Origin: a virus
IMG/VR virus record: IMGVR_UViG_3300044966_000113
Span: 1 to 23,651 of that record
Strand: one strand, 5' to 3'
DNA: 23,651 nucleotides
Positions 1-7,711 of the stretch are shown here, piece after piece; the stretch's first letter is position 1; each line of letters begins with the position of its first letter. Under the pieces are notes generated by a model. It made no database searches. It saw nothing but the letters and a program-made list of their open reading frames with translations, and had not been told where the DNA came from. The translations under genes and the position numbers were made by a program.

Positions 1-1
1 C

Positions 2-184
2 GTGATCGCCATTTGCTGCGAGTACACCGAAGACACGCCAGAGGGCATTGCCAACAATTATTGGTCAGTTGACGATTTGACCCAAGATGAAGAAGAACTG
101 CGCGATCAAGTCCGCGAATATTTGGAAGCCAATACATCCATTGTTGGCGAAACCGCCACTGGTTTCGTTTACTTGGCTTTTTAA
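2..184 (+). CDS. Hypothetical acidic phage protein (5' end probably cut)
   Basis: The reading frame is open to the window edge, so the GTG at base 2 may be an internal codon and the true start may lie upstream. The visible 60 residues are acidic, with a run of Glu/Asp around the DLTQDEEELRD segment, and end in a hydrophobic GFVYLAF tail. No domain is recognised. It is followed after 10 bases by the next + strand gene, which has its own AAGGGG ribosome site, so the two look like one operon of small early-type genes. Function unknown. Confidence 0.55.
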   Translation: MIAICCEYTEDTPEGIANNYWSVDDLTQDEEELRDQVREYLEANTSIVGETATGFVYLAF

Positions 185-194
185 GGGGTACACC

Positions 195-458
195 ATGAAA
201 ACTTATCAAATTGAACTGAAGCGGGTTTCTTACGTCAATCTGACTATTGAAGCGGAGACATTAGAAGAAGCTGAAGACCTTGCATGGGACGAACTAAGTG
301 AAGACGGGTCATATGGTACGGGATCGGATGCTGATTGGACTCTTGAATCTATCATGCTGGATGACACCGTAACAGAACCCGCGACAGACGACAGCCGCAG
401 TTATGGCCCGCACCATCAAGATGAAGATCAGTTTTATGGCCCATCGTGCCGCATTTAA
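195..458 (+). CDS. Small acidic protein, possibly DpnD/PcfM-like
   Basis: An 87-residue protein. I chose the ATG at 195 because AAGGGG at 183-188 sits 6 bases upstream; a longer frame starting at 87 overlaps the previous gene and lacks such a site. The N-terminal 40 residues (MKTYQIELKRVSYVNLTIEA followed by a Leu/Glu/Ala helix) have the beta-strand then 'EAETLEEAEDLAWDEL' helix pattern seen in DpnD/PcfM-like small domains; this is a pattern resemblance only. The C-terminal half is Asp/Ser/Tyr rich and probably disordered, with two YGP motifs. It belongs to the leftmost + strand operon. Role unknown. Confidence 0.7.
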   Translation: MKTYQIELKRVSYVNLTIEAETLEEAEDLAWDELSEDGSYGTGSDADWTLESIMLDDTVTEPATDDSRSYGPHHQDEDQFYGPSCRI

Positions 459-470
459 GGAGAATCAACC

Positions 471-905
471 ATGATCGAATTCACACACGCCACCACACGT
501 TACACCGTCAAGCCCGAGAACGCTCAGGAATACCGAAAACAAGCCGCGAACCCGCCAAAAATCAAGCGTAAGGTTGACGCTAAGAACGACAGCATGAAAC
601 GCGGGTATCCGGTGTTTGAGCCTGGTATGACGACTGACGACTATGTGAGCCAGTATGCGAGCCTGAATTCTCGCTTACTACTAAAGGGCGAAGGGTTCAC
701 GTTTGCCGACCGACCTGCGCCCATGCTGGACGCTGCGCAGCCCGAAGTAATGGAGGAACTGGACGCGGATTACGTTTACACACCCACAAAGGCTAAAAAG
801 CAGACAGTCGCAAGCCTGAAAGCCGCTATCGCGCAAGCCCTCGAATCAATCCAGCAAGGCGACACCGACACAGCGCAATGCGTGCTCGCTGAGGCGCTAC
901 GATGA
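471..905 (+). CDS. Hypothetical protein, 144 aa
   Basis: A clear coding frame with AAGGAG at 457-462, 8 bases before the ATG. The protein begins with a short beta-like segment (MIEFTHATTRYTV), has a Lys/Arg-rich stretch near residues 25-45, and ends in a probable helical hairpin from about residue 112 (VASLKAAIAQALESIQQGD...CVLAEALR). No known domain is recognised. It is the last substantial gene of the left + strand block; its stop codon overlaps a possible 18-codon ORF and lies about 40 bases before a terminator. Function unknown. Confidence 0.75.
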   Translation: MIEFTHATTRYTVKPENAQEYRKQAANPPKIKRKVDAKNDSMKRGYPVFEPGMTTDDYVSQYASLNSRLLLKGEGFTFADRPAPMLDAAQPEVMEELDADYVYTPTKAKKQTVASLKAAIAQALESIQQGDTDTAQCVLAEALR

Positions 906-958
906 TCTATGCGTGTCTGGCGCTGATTTTGCGCATACTAACCAAGAGGGGCCCTTAG
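902..958 (+). CDS. Possible 18-aa hydrophobic peptide
   Basis: An ATG at 902 overlaps the stop of the preceding gene (ATGA), the usual sign of translational coupling in this genome. It encodes MIYACLALILRILTKRGP: a hydrophobic segment followed by Lys-Arg. The TAG stop lies inside the loop of the terminator hairpin at 944-969, so a ribosome finishing this peptide would unfold that hairpin. It may be chance, since 18 codons is very short and there is no independent ribosome-binding site. Confidence 0.25.
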   Translation: MIYACLALILRILTKRGP

Positions 959-969
959 GGGCCCTTTTT
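944..969 (+). terminator. Strong intrinsic terminator, probably used from both sides
   Basis: An 11-bp stem (944-954 with 959-969) with loop TTAG: a GGGCCC/GGGCCC core extended by A-U and G-U pairs, running into TTTTT at 965-969 on the + strand. It ends the left + strand operon. The last bases touch the stop codon of the convergent primase-helicase gene (969-971), so the hairpin also forms at the end of the long - strand operon, although the U-tract in that direction is weaker (CUCUU). Confidence 0.85.
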
Positions 970-3227
970 CATGTGTTCTCAACGGAGCGCCTGAGCTCCG
1001 ATTTGCTCATGCGCACGTTATCCGGAGCGCAAAATATGTGTTTCTTGCTCGGGTAATCCTGCGCAGCGATCCGGCCACAGTCAACCCATCCGGCCTCTTT
1101 GATCGCATGAAGTAACGCACCCTGGACGACCTTAACACCCTGGGGGGCTAGACCCTGCAAACGGTCACACAGCGCATGGAAGGGCGAGCCGATCACACCC
1201 CGAGAGAATTCACCAGTACGGCGGCGCAGCATGTCCACAATGAAGGCTTCGGCAGTGCTCATGCCGTGTTCGATCATGATCTGCTTAGCCTCAGTTACGG
1301 GCGGCGGCGCTGAGGGGTTCCACGCGCTCACGTCACGGGTATGCAGGTAGTGGGCGACTGCTTGGAACCCGTTTTGATTCTTGTACCAGTTCCACAGTGC
1401 CAGTGCCTCACGCTCAGTTAACCGGGCGGCTTCGCACCAAATGACAAACCAACGGCGGTCTTCTGAGGGCAGCGAGATCGCGACACGCTCATTTGAGAAC
1501 GCGATCACGAAAAGCCGATTGAGGGCGTAATACGGATGCAAGCCCTTTCGGTTGACGGTCAACAGCTCAGGGGGCGCGGCGATGATCGGTTTGAGGGTGT
1601 TTTCCAGTGCGCGGCGGTCTTTGGCATCAGCCTGGCGCAGCTCTGAGATCTCCATCACTTCACATTCGAGCGCGTAACCCCACTGTGAGGTGAGGTCTTC
1701 ATTCTTGACCAGCGAACAGTTACGCTTCGCATCGCCACCGATGGCCCAAAAGAACGGCGCGAACATAGTGTCTTTGCCGCACCCGTGCGTGCCACCCATC
1801 AGGATCGCGTGGTTGATCTTATGGCCTGGGAACTGGACCTTGTGGGCGAGAGCGTTTAAGAGGTGCTCACGCTCGAACTTCTCGGGGACAAGGCGCTCAA
1901 CATGGCGCAGCCACGGGGACACGTCACCAGCCACGGGTTGAGGGCGTGCGTTAACCCATCGGTTGCCGTAGGTTAGCCCGTCCCGGTTGACAATCGTGCC
2001 CGACCCGGCGGCGTAGGTCACGCTGACCAGCGACTGTGCGCCCTTGTCCTGGCGCTGCTCATCGAACGAGTAACTGGCCTCGACCTTGCGGCCATTGTGA
2101 ACGGACTTGCAGCCGATGTGCCGGAACATGGCATTGAATGTCGACCGTGACAGCTCGCGCCTGTCTTGCAGGTCAAAGTAGGCGTCATCGTCTTGCAGGT
2201 ACGCGAAGCGGTCCCACCAGTCAGCCTTCTCAACCCGCGCCATTTCCTTGCGCTGAGTTTCGGCCACCACTGTGGCGGCCACGTTAGGGAACTCGACCGT
2301 AGGCGTCAGTTTAGACAGGGCTGACTCCATCGCGCTCACCAGCAGCTCGTCGCGCAGGCCGGGGGAGTGGACCGGGCCGCCACTGTCGGCCACCCACTTG
2401 AGGAACGTGCTGGAATCGAGCTCTAGGCAGTGGCTGTGCTTGCAGCAGTAGGCGCGGCTGGTGGGCAGGTAGCGCCCCTCGGGGTTGCCGTCGGTGTGCT
2501 CGGCAGCGTTAGGGCAGGCCACGCCAGCCCAGCCTTCTTGGTTCGGGTTTGAGAGCACCAGGCCGTTATCCGACAGCCACGCCATCACATCATCGCCACC
2601 ATCGTCTTGGACTCGGACCGGGGCGTAGACCGACTCGACCGGGCCGGGCGTCACGTTCATGGCCGCGCACAGGTCTTCGAGGGTGTACTCACGGGTGTGG
2701 TCGAACTCGACCAGCGCAGCGGCGAAGCTCTCGCGGCCCGGTTTCAGGTTGATCGAGCCGGGCAGCCGGAAGTTGCGCACGGCGTTGATTGCGCCCTTGT
2801 CGGTGTAACCCGCCTCGGCGATGGCCTTGATCGCGGCGGCGAAATCGCCCTTGCGCGGCTGCTCACTGAAGGCGTAGCCCCACTGAAACGAGCCGGGCGA
2901 GGTCTCCATGATCCACGTCGGGGGCAGGGGGCAGGTGTTGGGCACCTTGTCCGTGCCCACGTCGTCCAGCACCATGACGATGACGAACTCGCAGTTGGCA
3001 GCGGAGGCGCTGACGTGGCCATCTTTGAAGCGGTCAACGATGAAGCTGGCGGTGTTGCCGTACCAAGCGCCGGGTTTCATCTTGTGGCCGGGCAGGAACG
3101 CTGGCCAAGTCGCCTTGATTGCGCCGTCGGCGTGCAGTTGAATCTCACGACCGACGGGTTTTTGCAACACCATCAAAGCGGTCTCGCCCTCAGCGGGCAG
3201 TGAGCAGATATAACTGATAAAATCCAT
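969..3227 (-). CDS. Primase-helicase (archaeo-eukaryotic-type primase plus SF3/DUF5906-like ATPase)
   Basis: A 752-residue replication protein predicted to prime and unwind phage DNA. The N-terminal region carries primase-polymerase type motifs: a DD pair at 88-89 (LDDVG), ETSPGSFQWGY at 108-118 and RLPGSINLK at 154-162. A Cys/His cluster follows (C238, H244, C261, C262, H264, C267), probably a zinc finger. The C-terminal half has a Walker A P-loop GTHGCGKDT (479-487), an acidic Walker B-like EISEL (526-530) and a sensor-type Asn in AFSNE (about 579). This order matches phage DUF5906 primase-helicases. AACAGGAG precedes the ATG. It is the last gene of the - strand replication operon, 75 bases after the polymerase gene. 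The domain assignment is from motifs and has not been searched. Confidence 0.9.
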   Translation of the reverse strand: MDFISYICSLPAEGETALMVLQKPVGREIQLHADGAIKATWPAFLPGHKMKPGAWYGNTASFIVDRFKDGHVSASAANCEFVIVMVLDDVGTDKVPNTCPLPPTWIMETSPGSFQWGYAFSEQPRKGDFAAAIKAIAEAGYTDKGAINAVRNFRLPGSINLKPGRESFAAALVEFDHTREYTLEDLCAAMNVTPGPVESVYAPVRVQDDGGDDVMAWLSDNGLVLSNPNQEGWAGVACPNAAEHTDGNPEGRYLPTSRAYCCKHSHCLELDSSTFLKWVADSGGPVHSPGLRDELLVSAMESALSKLTPTVEFPNVAATVVAETQRKEMARVEKADWWDRFAYLQDDDAYFDLQDRRELSRSTFNAMFRHIGCKSVHNGRKVEASYSFDEQRQDKGAQSLVSVTYAAGSGTIVNRDGLTYGNRWVNARPQPVAGDVSPWLRHVERLVPEKFEREHLLNALAHKVQFPGHKINHAILMGGTHGCGKDTMFAPFFWAIGGDAKRNCSLVKNEDLTSQWGYALECEVMEISELRQADAKDRRALENTLKPIIAAPPELLTVNRKGLHPYYALNRLFVIAFSNERVAISLPSEDRRWFVIWCEAARLTEREALALWNWYKNQNGFQAVAHYLHTRDVSAWNPSAPPPVTEAKQIMIEHGMSTAEAFIVDMLRRRTGEFSRGVIGSPFHALCDRLQGLAPQGVKVVQGALLHAIKEAGWVDCGRIAAQDYPSKKHIFCAPDNVRMSKSELRRSVENT

Positions 3228-3251
3228 GCGGTTTCTCCTGTTGGGAACTTT

Positions 3252-3287
3252 AGCCTCCGAGCCTCAAACTCGGGGGCTTTTCTTTTT
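3252..3287 (+). terminator. Terminator-like hairpin pointing antisense to the flanking genes
   Basis: A 10-bp stem (AGCCTCCGAG 3252-3261 with CTCGGGGGCT 3269-3278, one G-T pair) and a 7-base loop, followed on the + strand by a T-run interrupted once by C (3278-3286). It lies in the 75-base gap between polymerase and primase-helicase, both on the - strand. In the - direction the stem is followed by TAAAGTTCCC rather than a U-tract, so as a terminator it would act on + strand (antisense) RNA. It could also serve as an RNA processing or stability hairpin in the sense mRNA. Confidence 0.6.
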
Positions 3288-3302
3288 AAAAATTTATTTA
3301 GG

Positions 3303-5237
3303 TTACGAATACCGGGTGGTGGTGACGCCCTCGGCGGCTAAGGGCAAGCCCTCGGCCCATGCGGGCGGGCTGCACATGATCTGGTGCATGTGGGCGGCGA
3401 CTGCCTCGGCCTCATGAGCCGGGCACTCGACAACGATCTCGTCGTGGACGTGAAGGACCACGCCATCGAGCTGGCGCAGGGACTGGCGCAAGATGTCGTG
3501 TGCTGTCGCCTGCGTGACATTCTCGCAAGCCAGGCCACGCCACAGACGGGCGCGGGGCCACTCCTTGGCGTCGGCGGCGGGTTTCCATGCTGCTTTGGTG
3601 TATGTCACGTTGCCTTCGGCGTCAAATTTGGCGTTGGGGTAGCACAGAACCCGGCCAGAGGGCAGACTGTACCAGAGCGTTTGGCCGTCGAACAAGTACA
3701 CAATGCGACCTGCGGCAAACTCAAAACCTTTGTTTCGCATCGCCCGAAGGTAGGCGGCTTCGAGCTGCTGGCCGTGGGCCTGCGCCCAAGGGTTTGCCCT
3801 GCGCCAGCCCTCCACGGCCTTGTTCACCTCAGACACCGACAGCCGGATACCGTAGGCGCGGCCAAACACCTCGAACGCGCCTGCGCCGCCCAAGAATCCA
3901 AGGGCGAGCTCCTGAACTTTTCCGACCTGACGCTGGTCACCCGTCACATCGGCGTAGGCCACGCCGAACGTCGCGGCGGCGTTGACCTTGTAAGGGTCCA
4001 TGCCCGACCGGAACACGTCCAGCTTGGCCTCGCCTGCCGGGCAGTTGGACAGCCACGGATGCACACGGCCCTCGATGGCCGACCAGTCGTAAGCGATCAG
4101 GACGTGGCCGGGCTTGGCGATCAGCGCGGGCCGGAGCATCCCCTTGAGCACATCTGTAATGCGGCGACCAAATCTTGGTGTGATTGCGTGGCCACGCACC
4201 ATAGCGTGGCGTACTTCATCAGGCTCTTTGGCGCATTTGCGGGTAAAGTTGTGAACCTGAGCGCCATAGCTCGACGCTCGTCCGGTGGCAGCCCCTCCAG
4301 CAAAAACGAAAGCGCCTCGGACTCGGTGATCTTCTTCATCGGCGAGATTCGAGAGACGGTTGAACTTCGCGACCGAAGACGCCCAGAGGTCGTCTGCGCA
4401 TTGAATAACGTCTGCAACATGGGGCGGAATCTCATCGGGGTCTTCCATCGCGAGCAGGTTGGCCCGCACAGTCTTGTCAATCGAATACTTCTCGCCCGTC
4501 CACATCAGTTTCTTGGCCTCTGGCCCGACACGCTCCAGCACCCACTCGCGCATCTTGGGACTGCGCACGCTGGTGATCTCGCCGTCGGTTACCTCGGACA
4601 CGATCTGCTGAATCTCGACGGTCTCATCGGCGGCGTATTTGATCGCGGCTTGGCACAGCGGCACGTCCACCAGCACACCACGGTCGTTGATCTGCTCGTT
4701 GACGTGGTAATCCTTGAGTTCGTCATCCGACAGCGGGCGCAGCGCTTTGCTGACGAGACGCATCACACGGACGTCTTGCTCGCAGTAACGGACCATCTCT
4801 TCCATGAGCGCAGCGTCCTCACGGAACTGGCCGTTGGGCTGCGGCACGGACAGCAGGCGGATCAGTTGCGAGCCGCGATGGTCCTTGCGCATGTCAGCGC
4901 CAGCAAATCGCCCCACGTCCTCCAGCGAGCCAGGCGCGCAGTTGGCGCGGGCCTGCGCTGCGGTGCAGTAGAACTGCTCCAGCTTGAAATCTATCTGTAA
5001 GACGTACCAAAAGATCAGGCGCTCGAAGGCTGCGTTGTGAGCGTAGATCAGGCCGGTATGATTGCGGACAGCGGCGGGGAATTCCTGAGAGGGAACCCAT
5101 GTCTGCACTTCTTCGTCGCCGAAGGCGTAGGACATACACAGCACGTCGGTGCTCGCATCTTGCGCGTAGTTGTAGACGCCCTTGGCCTTCAAGTCACAGC
5201 GCGATCTGGTCTCGAAATCACAGTACAAGACGGTCAT
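3303..5237 (-). CDS. polA-like: Family A DNA polymerase with 3'-5' exonuclease domain
   Basis: The replicative polymerase, 644 residues. The N-terminal proofreading domain has ExoI DFET (D7, E9), ExoII N68-F71 (YAHNAAFE) and ExoIII YCEQDV (Y151, D155). The polymerase domain has a TGR motif (318-320), motif A YDWSAIEGR (D384, E389, R391), a motif B-like helix (R436, K440, F448) and motif C HDE (598-600). There is no 5'-3' exonuclease domain, as usual for phage enzymes. In motif B the residue matching E. coli Pol I Tyr766 appears to be Phe and the one matching Phe762 appears to be Leu, from manual alignment. Its ATG overlaps the methyltransferase stop by 4 bases, so translation is coupled. Primase-helicase follows downstream. 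Confidence 0.96.
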   Translation of the reverse strand: MTVLYCDFETRSRCDLKAKGVYNYAQDASTDVLCMSYAFGDEEVQTWVPSQEFPAAVRNHTGLIYAHNAAFERLIFWYVLQIDFKLEQFYCTAAQARANCAPGSLEDVGRFAGADMRKDHRGSQLIRLLSVPQPNGQFREDAALMEEMVRYCEQDVRVMRLVSKALRPLSDDELKDYHVNEQINDRGVLVDVPLCQAAIKYAADETVEIQQIVSEVTDGEITSVRSPKMREWVLERVGPEAKKLMWTGEKYSIDKTVRANLLAMEDPDEIPPHVADVIQCADDLWASSVAKFNRLSNLADEEDHRVRGAFVFAGGAATGRASSYGAQVHNFTRKCAKEPDEVRHAMVRGHAITPRFGRRITDVLKGMLRPALIAKPGHVLIAYDWSAIEGRVHPWLSNCPAGEAKLDVFRSGMDPYKVNAAATFGVAYADVTGDQRQVGKVQELALGFLGGAGAFEVFGRAYGIRLSVSEVNKAVEGWRRANPWAQAHGQQLEAAYLRAMRNKGFEFAAGRIVYLFDGQTLWYSLPSGRVLCYPNAKFDAEGNVTYTKAAWKPAADAKEWPRARLWRGLACENVTQATAHDILRQSLRQLDGVVLHVHDEIVVECPAHEAEAVAAHMHQIMCSPPAWAEGLPLAAEGVTTTRYS

Positions 5238-5719
5238 ACCAACAACCCTAAGTCTTGCATAGCTTTAAGCGCGGCCACATTTTCTTCACCCCATGCGGCC
5301 AACATCGAACCGCACCCAGCCCCGCTTCCACCAGTCAAGCCTAGCCCATCTACAAATTTGATGCGCCCGCGTAAAAACAAAATAGCATCCGCTTTTGCGA
5401 TTGATTCGTGAAACCAAGAGCAATCTGTCCGGGCGAACACCAACGCCACACCGTTTCGATGCTCGTGCATTTTTTTAAGCCATGCGGCAGTATGTTTGCC
5501 GTAAGGTGGATTTAACCAAACACGACCGCGCCAAGGCGAAGTTAAGCCATCGTCTGCAATGGTGTAGCGATGTTTTGCGGGTATCCACGCCACCCCTTCT
5601 AAGGGCTGGCAAGGGTCAAGGTCGAATGTCAAACCCAAACGGTTAAACACCCACGGCGGCGTGTACCAATCCACCGATGTGTTGTTTTTATTGTCGTGCG
5701 TAAAACCAGTAGCTTTCAT
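5234..5719 (-). CDS. dam-like: Phage DNA N6-adenine methyltransferase (Dam_phage type)
   Basis: A 161-residue protein expected to transfer a methyl group from S-adenosylmethionine to adenine N6 in DNA. Visible motifs are WYTPPWVF (18-25), typical of the N-terminus of phage Dam-like enzymes, FDLDPC (32-37) at the cofactor site, and the catalytic NPPY (70-73). I start it at the ATG at 5719 because AAAGGAA precedes it; a TTG 18 bases further upstream is less likely. It overlaps the polymerase start by 4 bases and is read in the replication operon. It may mark phage DNA against host restriction or affect replication timing; target sequence unknown. Length is normal for the family. Confidence 0.88.
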   Translation of the reverse strand: MKATGFTHDNKNNTSVDWYTPPWVFNRLGLTFDLDPCQPLEGVAWIPAKHRYTIADDGLTSPWRGRVWLNPPYGKHTAAWLKKMHEHRNGVALVFARTDCSWFHESIAKADAILFLRGRIKFVDGLGLTGGSGAGCGSMLAAWGEENVAALKAMQDLGLLV

Positions 5720-5736
5720 GTTGCGTTCCTTTTCCA

Positions 5737-5757
5737 ATGCCCACTGTCACTGGGCAT
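5737..5757 (-). other. Intergenic hairpin between SSB and methyltransferase genes
   Basis: A perfect 7-bp inverted repeat (ATGCCCA / TGGGCAT, 5737-5743 with 5751-5757) with a 7-base loop, just upstream of the methyltransferase ribosome site. No U-tract follows it on either strand, so it is not a standard terminator. It could be an mRNA processing or stability element, or an operator. Weak evidence beyond the symmetry itself. Confidence 0.4.
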
Positions 5758-5766
5758 CAGAAAAGG

Positions 5767-6381
5767 TTACGCTGCGCGGCGGCGGCGGGCTGGTGCTTCT
5801 TCAGCGGCCACTTCTGGCGCTTCGCCGTCCATGCTCATCCACTCCACGATCTCAAAGACCGGGGTGTAGATTTTGCCGTAGGACTTGTGCTGATAGTGGT
5901 CCTTCTTTAGACGCACGATGGCCACTGGTTTGGTCTGGTCTTTGTCCACCTGATCAGCCAGGGCCACGGCCAGGGTCTGCACCGCACGCTTACCGCCGAC
6001 TGACGTCACGGTGTAGCGGGCTTCCAGACCCTTGTCGTCGCCAGAGACGCACTTCATCGACATGCCGACCTGTGACTCCCAGCCCTTCTTGGCACCGGGG
6101 GGTGCTTCGTCGAGTTCTGGCAGAGGGTTGGCGATGCCGACCATCTTTTCGCCGAGCACCTCACCGTCGCCCCAGGCGATGAAGCCGTGGACGAACGACA
6201 AAGGATTGACGGCCCAAGTCGAGCCTTCTTCGATCTCGGTCTGGTCTGCACCGAAGACCCAATGGCCGCCTTTGTCCATCTTGATGATGGCCACGCCAAC
6301 GTCGCCACTAACGGGTTGGAGGTTACGCAAGGCGCTGGTCAGGGCGGGGAGGTTTGCTTTGGAGAATGTTGCGAGTTGCAT
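5767..6381 (-). CDS. Single-strand DNA-binding protein, Enc34/DUF2815 family
   Basis: A 204-residue protein resembling the DUF2815 family, of which the phage Enc34 SSB is a characterised member with an OB fold. Support is the length, the N-terminal pattern (MQLATFSKANLPALTSAL...), the PVAIVRLKKDHYQHKSYGKIY segment near residues 155-175, and the position between the DUF2800 nuclease and the polymerase, where this family is usually found. It should coat single-stranded phage DNA during replication. The C-terminus is unusual: a Glu/Ala stretch (EVAAEEAPA) is followed by RRRRAA, so the chain ends in a basic patch and not the acidic tip of many SSBs. The ribosome site is weak. Confidence 0.82.
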   Translation of the reverse strand: MQLATFSKANLPALTSALRNLQPVSGDVGVAIIKMDKGGHWVFGADQTEIEEGSTWAVNPLSFVHGFIAWGDGEVLGEKMVGIANPLPELDEAPPGAKKGWESQVGMSMKCVSGDDKGLEARYTVTSVGGKRAVQTLAVALADQVDKDQTKPVAIVRLKKDHYQHKSYGKIYTPVFEIVEWMSMDGEAPEVAAEEAPARRRRAA

Positions 6382-6390
6382 ATCTTACTT

Positions 6391-7518
6391 TCACTGGAGT
6401 TTAGAAATGGCGGCCCGAAGGTCGCCGAGTTGCAACACTGCTGGGCGGGAATCATCCTCGCTTGCCAGTGTTGTGCCGGATGACACCGACTTGACGAGAT
6501 CGTCAGGCAGTGCCAACTTGCGCTTTTTCAGCACCTTCTCAATCTGAGCAGGGCTGCGAATTTCCTCTGGGCTGAACAGCTCGTCACGGGGCACGCCCAT
6601 GTCGTGCAGCGCAGCGGTTGCTTTGGCGTCATCGACCCACTGACGACGGGCTTGCTTCTGTACAAGTTTATACCCCGGCACGGGCACATTTTTCTCAAGC
6701 AACTGAAACGCCAGCGCCCGCAGGTCGGTGATCCAGCCCTCCAGCACGTCAGCCTTGGCCAGATACTGGCCGAGCGTAGCGGCGTCGATCTCTTTGATCT
6801 TCACCAAGGCCGCACGCTCAACAGCGCCCGTCATCTGAGGGCAAACGGGCTTGGCTGCGCACCAGCGGCAGTGATCGCCAGAATGCAAAACTGCGTCGGG
6901 ATACTGAGACTCTTTAACTGCCTGCACCAGCGTCTGCTCAAACTTCGCGATACGCTCTGGCGTTGTCGTCCAGCGGCGGATCATGGGCGGCTGCACGATC
7001 ACGCACTCGATCTCGGTCGCGCCCTCGAAGGCCCACTTCAGAGCATCGGTTCGCATCGCGGCGGCTGCGTAGAACATGAGCTGTTCGTTTTCTTCTGCCG
7101 ACACCATCACACCATCGCCGAACTTCCAGTCCAGCACCACGGCCTTGTCGCCCATGCGGCCCACGAAGTCGGTCGAGCCGAACACACCCGGCAGCAGATC
7201 ACCGAAGCCGACGCGCGTCTCAACTTCGTAGCTCATCTCCTGCTTAGGGTCGATCTCGTCCAGCAGCGCCAGTGCAGGCACCAGCTTATCGTCGATCAGG
7301 TCTTGCGTGAGCACTTGGTCTTGATACTTCTTGCCGAGGAAGGACTCCAGCGGCTGGAGCGTTGCCAAGTGCTCGGCAATCGTGTCGTGCAGCAGTGTGC
7401 CTTCGTCGGCGTACTTGCTGCTGGGCTTTGGGGGCATCTTCTGCACCAGCGCCACACTGCCAGGGCAGTTGATGACGCGCTTGGCGGTGCTACCGCCGAC
7501 GATGTTACTGTGCTGCAT
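6391..7518 (-). CDS. PD-(D/E)XK nuclease with probable Fe-S cluster (DUF2800, Cas4/RecB-like)
   Basis: A 375-residue predicted DNA exonuclease. RecB/Cas4-type nuclease motifs appear in order: EGTLLH with H44, a catalytic Asp at D117 (STDFVGR), LDWKFGDG with D130 and K132, and Q146 in the EQLMFYA helix. Four cysteines, C18 (INCPGS) and C217, C220, C226 (CRWCAAKPVC), match the split 4-Cys iron-sulfur cluster of Cas4 and AddB-type nucleases. The family lies beside the DUF2815 SSB in many phages and is thought to act in replication or recombination. GGAGG precedes the ATG at 7518. The gene overlaps its upstream neighbour by 14 bases and is followed 9 bases later by the SSB gene. Confidence 0.9.
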   Translation of the reverse strand: MQHSNIVGGSTAKRVINCPGSVALVQKMPPKPSSKYADEGTLLHDTIAEHLATLQPLESFLGKKYQDQVLTQDLIDDKLVPALALLDEIDPKQEMSYEVETRVGFGDLLPGVFGSTDFVGRMGDKAVVLDWKFGDGVMVSAEENEQLMFYAAAAMRTDALKWAFEGATEIECVIVQPPMIRRWTTTPERIAKFEQTLVQAVKESQYPDAVLHSGDHCRWCAAKPVCPQMTGAVERAALVKIKEIDAATLGQYLAKADVLEGWITDLRALAFQLLEKNVPVPGYKLVQKQARRQWVDDAKATAALHDMGVPRDELFSPEEIRSPAQIEKVLKKRKLALPDDLVKSVSSGTTLASEDDSRPAVLQLGDLRAAISKLQ

Positions 7519-7711
7519 TTCGGGCCTCCATCATGGCATCTGCCCACTGGTAAGCTGTATCAGCAAGAATGCCCTTTGCAATTTCGTGCATTTCATCACT
7601 CTCGTACTCACCCTGCATAGTTTTAAGAATAAAGCGGTGATCTTTACCCATTAATTTATGCAATGCTTGCACCGCAAAGTAGTCACGCAAGGTTGGTGTG
7701 TTATTCGACAT
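7505..7711 (-). CDS. Hypothetical protein, 68 aa
   Basis: A small, mostly helical protein (MSNNTPTLRDYFAVQALHKL...) with several Met, Asp and Glu residues and a C-terminal AYQWADAMMEARNAAQ helix. The 'TLRDYFAVQAL' opening with a C-terminal YQWADAML-like helix is a pattern common in small phage proteins encoded near replication genes; I know no function for it. It is packed between two operon genes, overlapping the upstream 59-aa gene by 11 bases and the nuclease gene by 14, which supports it being real and translationally coupled. Confidence 0.75.
   Translation of the reverse strand: MSNNTPTLRDYFAVQALHKLMGKDHRFILKTMQGEYESDEMHEIAKGILADTAYQWADAMMEARNAAQ

Noticed and set aside
3384-5000. 538-codon + strand open frame opposite the DNA polymerase
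   Set aside because: It is antisense to a gene with all catalytic motifs intact. Its translation has no recognisable domain, and such frames are expected opposite GC-rich coding DNA.
6604-7620. 338-codon + strand frame opposite the DUF2800 nuclease
   Set aside because: Same reason: shadow of a motif-bearing gene, with no independent start signal.
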